Positions 6,076 to 8,550 of a stretch of 8,550 nucleotides of DNA are shown one piece after another. The notes beneath the pieces are model-generated. The model saw nothing but the letters and a program-made list of their open reading frames with translations, was not told where the DNA came from and searched no databases. A program made the position numbers and the translations under genes. Numbering within the stretch: position 1 is the stretch's first letter; each line of letters starts with the position of its first letter. Source of the DNA: Deltaproteobacteria bacterium (GTDB lineage Bacteria; Desulfobacterota; GWC2-55-46); contig JACRCJ010000076.1 of the NCBI GenBank assembly GCA_016219075.1, positions 1-8,550 of the forward strand. The letters run 5' to 3'.

Positions 6076-6110
6076 CCCGCCAAGGCGCCCCTTTATGCCG
6101 GCCGCGCTTC

Positions 6111-6470
6111 TTATTTCAGCTCCATGGCGGCCTTCGCCGCCGCCTTTCTCAGAAGGAAACGCGCCTTTCCGGTGCCGGAGTCTTTTTTTATGACCAGGGC
6201 TATGTAGTACTCCTCGGTGACCATCCTTAGAAGGACATCCATACCCGCGGTCGTCACTACCACCTCTTCGACGGTCCCGAGGTTCAGAAGCGTGGAGGCG
6301 TTTTTTATCTCGTCTACGACCTTGCCGTATTCGATCCCGACGGTCTCGACATCGCAGTCCTGAGCCGCGGCGTACTGGGTGACGGCGATGCCGTCTACCC
6401 CCATAAGGGTAGCGGCGGCTCCCCCGGCCACTCCTTCAACAAGCTCTTTCAACATATCCTGGAAAGACAT
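6111..6470 (-). CDS. Roadblock/LC7 (MglB-like) domain protein
   Basis: 119 residues, a single Roadblock/LC7 domain. Family members dimerise and regulate small Ras-like GTPases; MglB is the GAP of MglA in Myxococcus. The opening MSFQDMLKELVEGVAGGAAATLMGVDGIAV (residues 1-30) has the family pattern of an amphipathic helix, a small-residue turn, then MGxDGIAV. The strands after it (VEEVVVTTAGMDVLLRMV, EYYIALVIKK) complete the alpha/beta fold. The start at ATG 6468-6470 is chosen because the domain begins there and GGGTGA lies just upstream. A frame extension to 6539 would add 23 residues unlike the family. It sits between a small TPR gene and the peptidase gene (35 bases to the TTG at 6075). No partner GTPase is in the window, so the target is unknown. 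Confidence 0.85.
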   Translation of the reverse strand: MSFQDMLKELVEGVAGGAAATLMGVDGIAVTQYAAAQDCDVETVGIEYGKVVDEIKNASTLLNLGTVEEVVVTTAGMDVLLRMVTEEYYIALVIKKDSGTGKARFLLRKAAAKAAMELK

Positions 6471-6565
6471 ATTCACCCGTTCCCTGAACGCCTGTTGACG
6501 CGGCCCTTGAACGGACAGCGTATCCGGCCATGCGGCCACACCTTCCCGACACCCTCACGGAAGCG

Positions 6566-6781
6566 CTACTCTGTCTTGGACGCGGGCGCCTTTTTTCCCC
6601 TGCCCTTCACGGCAAGACCCTTGAGCGTTTCTATCTTTGATCTGAGCGCCGGGTCCCCGGGGGTCGTGTCGGCGAGGATCTTGTAGACCATCAGGGCGTC
6701 CTCGAAGAGCCCCTGTTTCTCAAGTACCTCCGCCATAGTCAATGTGAAAAAAATATCGTCGCCTGCTTTTATGTTGGCCAT
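6566..6781 (-). CDS. Small single-TPR protein
   Basis: 71 residues. Residues 12-45 form one tetratricopeptide-like helix pair (TLTMAEVLEKQGLFEDALMVYK, 34-residue period, closing Pro at 41-44). A second helix (46-57) and a basic tail (KGRGKK, 59-64) follow. A lone TPR rarely folds by itself, so it probably pairs with another protein or forms oligomers. It is the first gene after the putative promoter at 6820-6846 and is followed after 95 bp by the Roadblock gene. The ATG 6779-6781 has no recognisable ribosome site, yet no upstream in-frame start is available. The protein pattern and context support a real gene; the function is unknown. Confidence 0.75.
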   Translation of the reverse strand: MANIKAGDDIFFTLTMAEVLEKQGLFEDALMVYKILADTTPGDPALRSKIETLKGLAVKGRGKKAPASKTE

Positions 6782-6957
6782 ATCATTAATGTAGGGCGGT
6801 TAGAGGTACAATGACCTAAATTATTAAAGAATCACCTTTAAGTCAAGGACAAACTTGCGTCTTACAAAAACCTTTGTTTTTCAACGAGATACGCCTTTTA
6901 AAAGCGCGCCCCGTCCGCTTTCTTACGGCTTCGGTTTTTCTCCCGTCCGACCCCCCC
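6782..6957 (-). other. Intergenic region between aroB and the small TPR gene
   Basis: 176 bp without a gene. The aroB-proximal half is GC-rich and holds an 8-bp direct repeat CGGACGGG (minus strand, at 6949-6942 and 6917-6910, 32 bp apart) and a 10-bp palindrome CTTTTAAAAG (6895-6904). A weak hairpin AAAAAC/GTTTTT lies near 6870-6885. The distal half is AT-rich and carries the promoter-like pair. No convincing terminator for aroB is visible. Confidence 0.5.
6820..6846 (-). promoter_or_regulatory. Putative promoter upstream of TPR-roadblock-peptidase-accBC
   Basis: On the minus strand TTGACT (6846-6841, 5 of 6 to TTGACA) is followed after 15 bases by AATAAT (6825-6820, 5 of 6 to TATAAT). With a 17-base spacer the alternative is TAATTT (6823-6818). 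The surrounding 6810-6860 is AT-rich. It would start a transcript about 30 bases before the small TPR gene and separate its control from aroKB. Confidence 0.45.
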
Positions 6958-8031
6958 TTAAAGTCCGGCGTACAAAGCCTTGAGCTCTTCTTCGCCGACT
7001 ACCTCGAGGCTTACGGTCCCGATACGCTTTATCAGGACGAAACGCATCGCTTCGGAGGAGACTTTTTTATCGAGCCTCATCGACTCTATCCACGCCTCGA
7101 CGGCAAACTCCGGAGGCTCAGTCGGCAGCCCTACCGAGGAGACAAGCCCCTTTACCCTCTCTACCACCCCCGAATCGCAGAGCCCCAGGGCCGCCGATAG
7201 CCTCGCGGCAAGATACATCCCGATGGCGACCGCCTCGCCGTGCTTGTATGTGCCGTAACCGGAAAGGGCCTCTATGGCGTGGCCGAAAGTGTGCCCGAGG
7301 TTCAGTATCGACCTCAGCCCCTGCTCCGTCTCGTCGGCCCCGACGACCTCCGCCTTTATCTCGCACGACCTCTCGATGGCCCTTGTGAGCTCCGCGCCGA
7401 GGCCAAGGAGCTTCGAAGAGTTCTCTTCGAGGAAGGCAAAGAAAGCCGGGTCCCGGATGATCCCGTACTTTATCACCTCGGCGAGGCCAGCCCTCACCTC
7501 GCGCGCATCCAGCGTCTTTAAGACATCCGGGTCTATGAACACGGCTCTCGGCTGGTAGAACGCGCCTATGAGGTTTTTGCCCCTCGGGTGGTTTACGGCG
7601 GTCTTTCCGCCTACGGAGCTGTCCACCTGTGAAAGAAGCGTCGTAGGCACCTGTATGTAGGGGACGCCCCTCAGGTAAGTAGCGGCCACGAACCCCGTCA
7701 AGTCACCGATGACCCCGCCTCCGAGGGCTATTATCGGGGAGTTCCTCTCCATCGTGTTCTCTATCAGCGCGTCGTAGACGGTCGTGGCTACCTCTATGGT
7801 CTTATACTCCTCGCCGTCCGGGAGCGTTATGAGGAATGGAGAAAAACCCGAGCCCTTGAGGCTCTTTAAAAGCTCCCCGGCGTATAGGTCCCCCACAAGC
7901 GGGTTTGTCACCACGGCCGCCTTGCCCTTGAAACCGAGGTCCTTCATCCTCGCGCCTACCTCGGAGAGCAGACCGCTTTTTATCATTATCGGGTACGACC
8001 GTTCCCCGAGCTCTACAGTGATGGTACGCAT
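6958..8031 (-). CDS. aroB: 3-dehydroquinate synthase
   Basis: 357 residues, against 362 in E. coli. It converts DAHP to 3-dehydroquinate, the second step of the shikimate pathway, using NAD and a divalent metal. The NAD-binding part shows PDGEEYKT (71-78) and GGGVIGDLTGFVAATYLRG (104-122), followed by QVPTTLLSQVDSSVGGKT (127-144). The metal ligands Glu185 (GLAEVIKYG), His247 (LNLGHTFGHA) and His264 (KHGEAV) are all intact, as is the MRLDKK segment (318-323). ATG 8029-8031 has a clear ribosome site (AAAAGGA, 7 bases upstream). It starts 48 bp after aroK, and that gap contains a small GC palindrome at the aroK stop. The two genes very probably share a transcript. Confidence 0.98.
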   Translation of the reverse strand: MRTITVELGERSYPIMIKSGLLSEVGARMKDLGFKGKAAVVTNPLVGDLYAGELLKSLKGSGFSPFLITLPDGEEYKTIEVATTVYDALIENTMERNSPIIALGGGVIGDLTGFVAATYLRGVPYIQVPTTLLSQVDSSVGGKTAVNHPRGKNLIGAFYQPRAVFIDPDVLKTLDAREVRAGLAEVIKYGIIRDPAFFAFLEENSSKLLGLGAELTRAIERSCEIKAEVVGADETEQGLRSILNLGHTFGHAIEALSGYGTYKHGEAVAIGMYLAARLSAALGLCDSGVVERVKGLVSSVGLPTEPPEFAVEAWIESMRLDKKVSSEAMRFVLIKRIGTVSLEVVGEEELKALYAGL

Positions 8032-8079
8032 TGTGATATCCTTTTAAAAGTTTTTCTCTTTTTCCAAAAGCCCCGGGGC

Positions 8080-8550
8080 CTACCCGGCCTGCTCCAGAAA
8101 GGCCTTTATCTTCTCGACCACTTCCTCTATCTTCGCCCCGGTGGTATCGACCGTAAAGTCGGCGTCGGCGTAAGCCTCTTCCCTTTCGGCCAGGAGCCTC
8201 TCAACGGCCTCTTTTTTGTCGGGACCCGAAAGAAGCGGCCTGTCCTCCCTGCCTCCGACGCGCCTTAATATCTCGTCCACGGACGCCCTTAAGCATATCA
8301 GAGCGCCCCATGCCTTGAGCCTCTTCCTGTTCAACGGGTCTACCACGGCCCCTCCGCCCGTGGACAACACGATCCCCCTCCCGAACAGGCCGCTTGAGAG
8401 TTTTGCTATGACCTCGCTTTCGGTCCTTCTGAAGCTCGCCTCGCCGTTGACCCTGAAGATCTCCTTTATCGGCAGACCCGCCTCTTTTTCTATAAGGTCG
8501 TCGATGTCCAGGAACTTAAGGCCCAGCTCTTTGGCAAGCCTTCTGCCGAC
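8080..8550 (-). CDS. aroK: Shikimate kinase, partial (N-terminus outside window)
   Basis: 156 residues are visible, open to the right edge. The enzyme phosphorylates shikimate with ATP. The fragment begins VGRRLAKELG, the helix directly after the P-loop (GxxGxGKS/T), so only about 12-17 residues are missing. Visible motifs, numbered from the window edge: DIDDLIE (15-21) with the shikimate/Mg-binding Asp17, FRRTE (40-44) with a shikimate-binding Arg, STGGGAV (63-69), the lid REDRPLL (101-107), and REEAYADAD (123-131). This order and spacing are diagnostic. A GTG at 8368-8370 lies inside the gene, just before the glycine motif, and is not the start. The stop is TAG at 8080-8082. In related genomes the genes upstream are often aroC and type IV pilus genes; that cannot be checked here. 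Confidence 0.97.
   Translation of the reverse strand, partial: VGRRLAKELGLKFLDIDDLIEKEAGLPIKEIFRVNGEASFRRTESEVIAKLSSGLFGRGIVLSTGGGAVVDPLNRKRLKAWGALICLRASVDEILRRVGGREDRPLLSGPDKKEAVERLLAEREEAYADADFTVDTTGAKIEEVVEKIKAFLEQAG

Noticed and set aside
6471..6539. Longer start for the Roadblock protein (23 extra residues)
   Set aside because: The added residues do not match the family, and the ATG at 6470 has a ribosome site and the canonical domain start.
8065..8082. GC palindrome GCCCCGGGGC with TTTT at the aroK stop, as a terminator
   Set aside because: The stem is only about 5 bp with a 4-base loop and short T-run, and it overlaps the stop codon. aroB follows 48 bp later, most likely on the same transcript.
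8080..8370. A 96-residue gene starting at GTG 8370
   Set aside because: The frame continues without a stop to the right edge and contains the shikimate-binding and Mg-binding motifs upstream, so this is an internal codon of aroK.

Overview
All nine genes seen in this window lie on the minus strand, so transcription runs from the right edge to the left. Coding DNA is GC-rich and tightly packed. The order aroK-aroB-(TPR)-(roadblock)-M24 peptidase-accB-accC is a variant of the aro/pepQ/efp/acc cluster widespread in Deltaproteobacteria-type and related bacteria. Together with the Roadblock/LC7 protein and the soluble TPR proteins, it suggests a deltaproteobacterial-grade organism (Desulfobacterota or a related, perhaps uncultivated, lineage). 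That placement is inference; no rRNA or other decisive marker is present.

Right part (8550-6958): shikimate kinase, cut by the window edge just after its P-loop, then 3-dehydroquinate synthase. These are two steps of chorismate synthesis. A 176-bp, partly AT-rich gap follows, with a plausible sigma70-type promoter. Middle part (6781-3085): a 71-residue TPR protein, a 119-residue Roadblock/LC7 (MglB-like) protein, an M24 metallopeptidase of the Xaa-Pro type, and the two acetyl-CoA carboxylase subunits AccB (biotin carrier) and AccC (biotin carboxylase). The accB-accC gap is unusually long (130 bp) and contains a hairpin. Hairpins also follow accC.

Left part (2870-1): a lipoate/octanoate transfer enzyme with its own leader, then a 430-bp non-coding stretch that is lower in GC, rich in inverted repeats, and ends in a promoter-like and terminator-like pair. 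Last is a long TPR protein that starts at 1642 and runs off the left edge without a stop. Its second half is a Glu/Ala/Pro/Val-rich acidic tail containing an imperfect tandem repeat of 35 residues (105 bp).

Functionally, the window holds housekeeping biosynthesis (shikimate pathway, first step of fatty-acid synthesis, lipoylation) interleaved with likely scaffold or regulatory proteins (two TPR proteins and a Roadblock protein). I see no CRISPR array, phage, toxin-antitoxin, transposase, tRNA or rRNA gene. Nothing here demands a new system. The points most worth a second look are the TPR-Roadblock pair, the repeat-tailed TPR protein with its odd leader, and the low-GC intergenic region at about 1800-2060.
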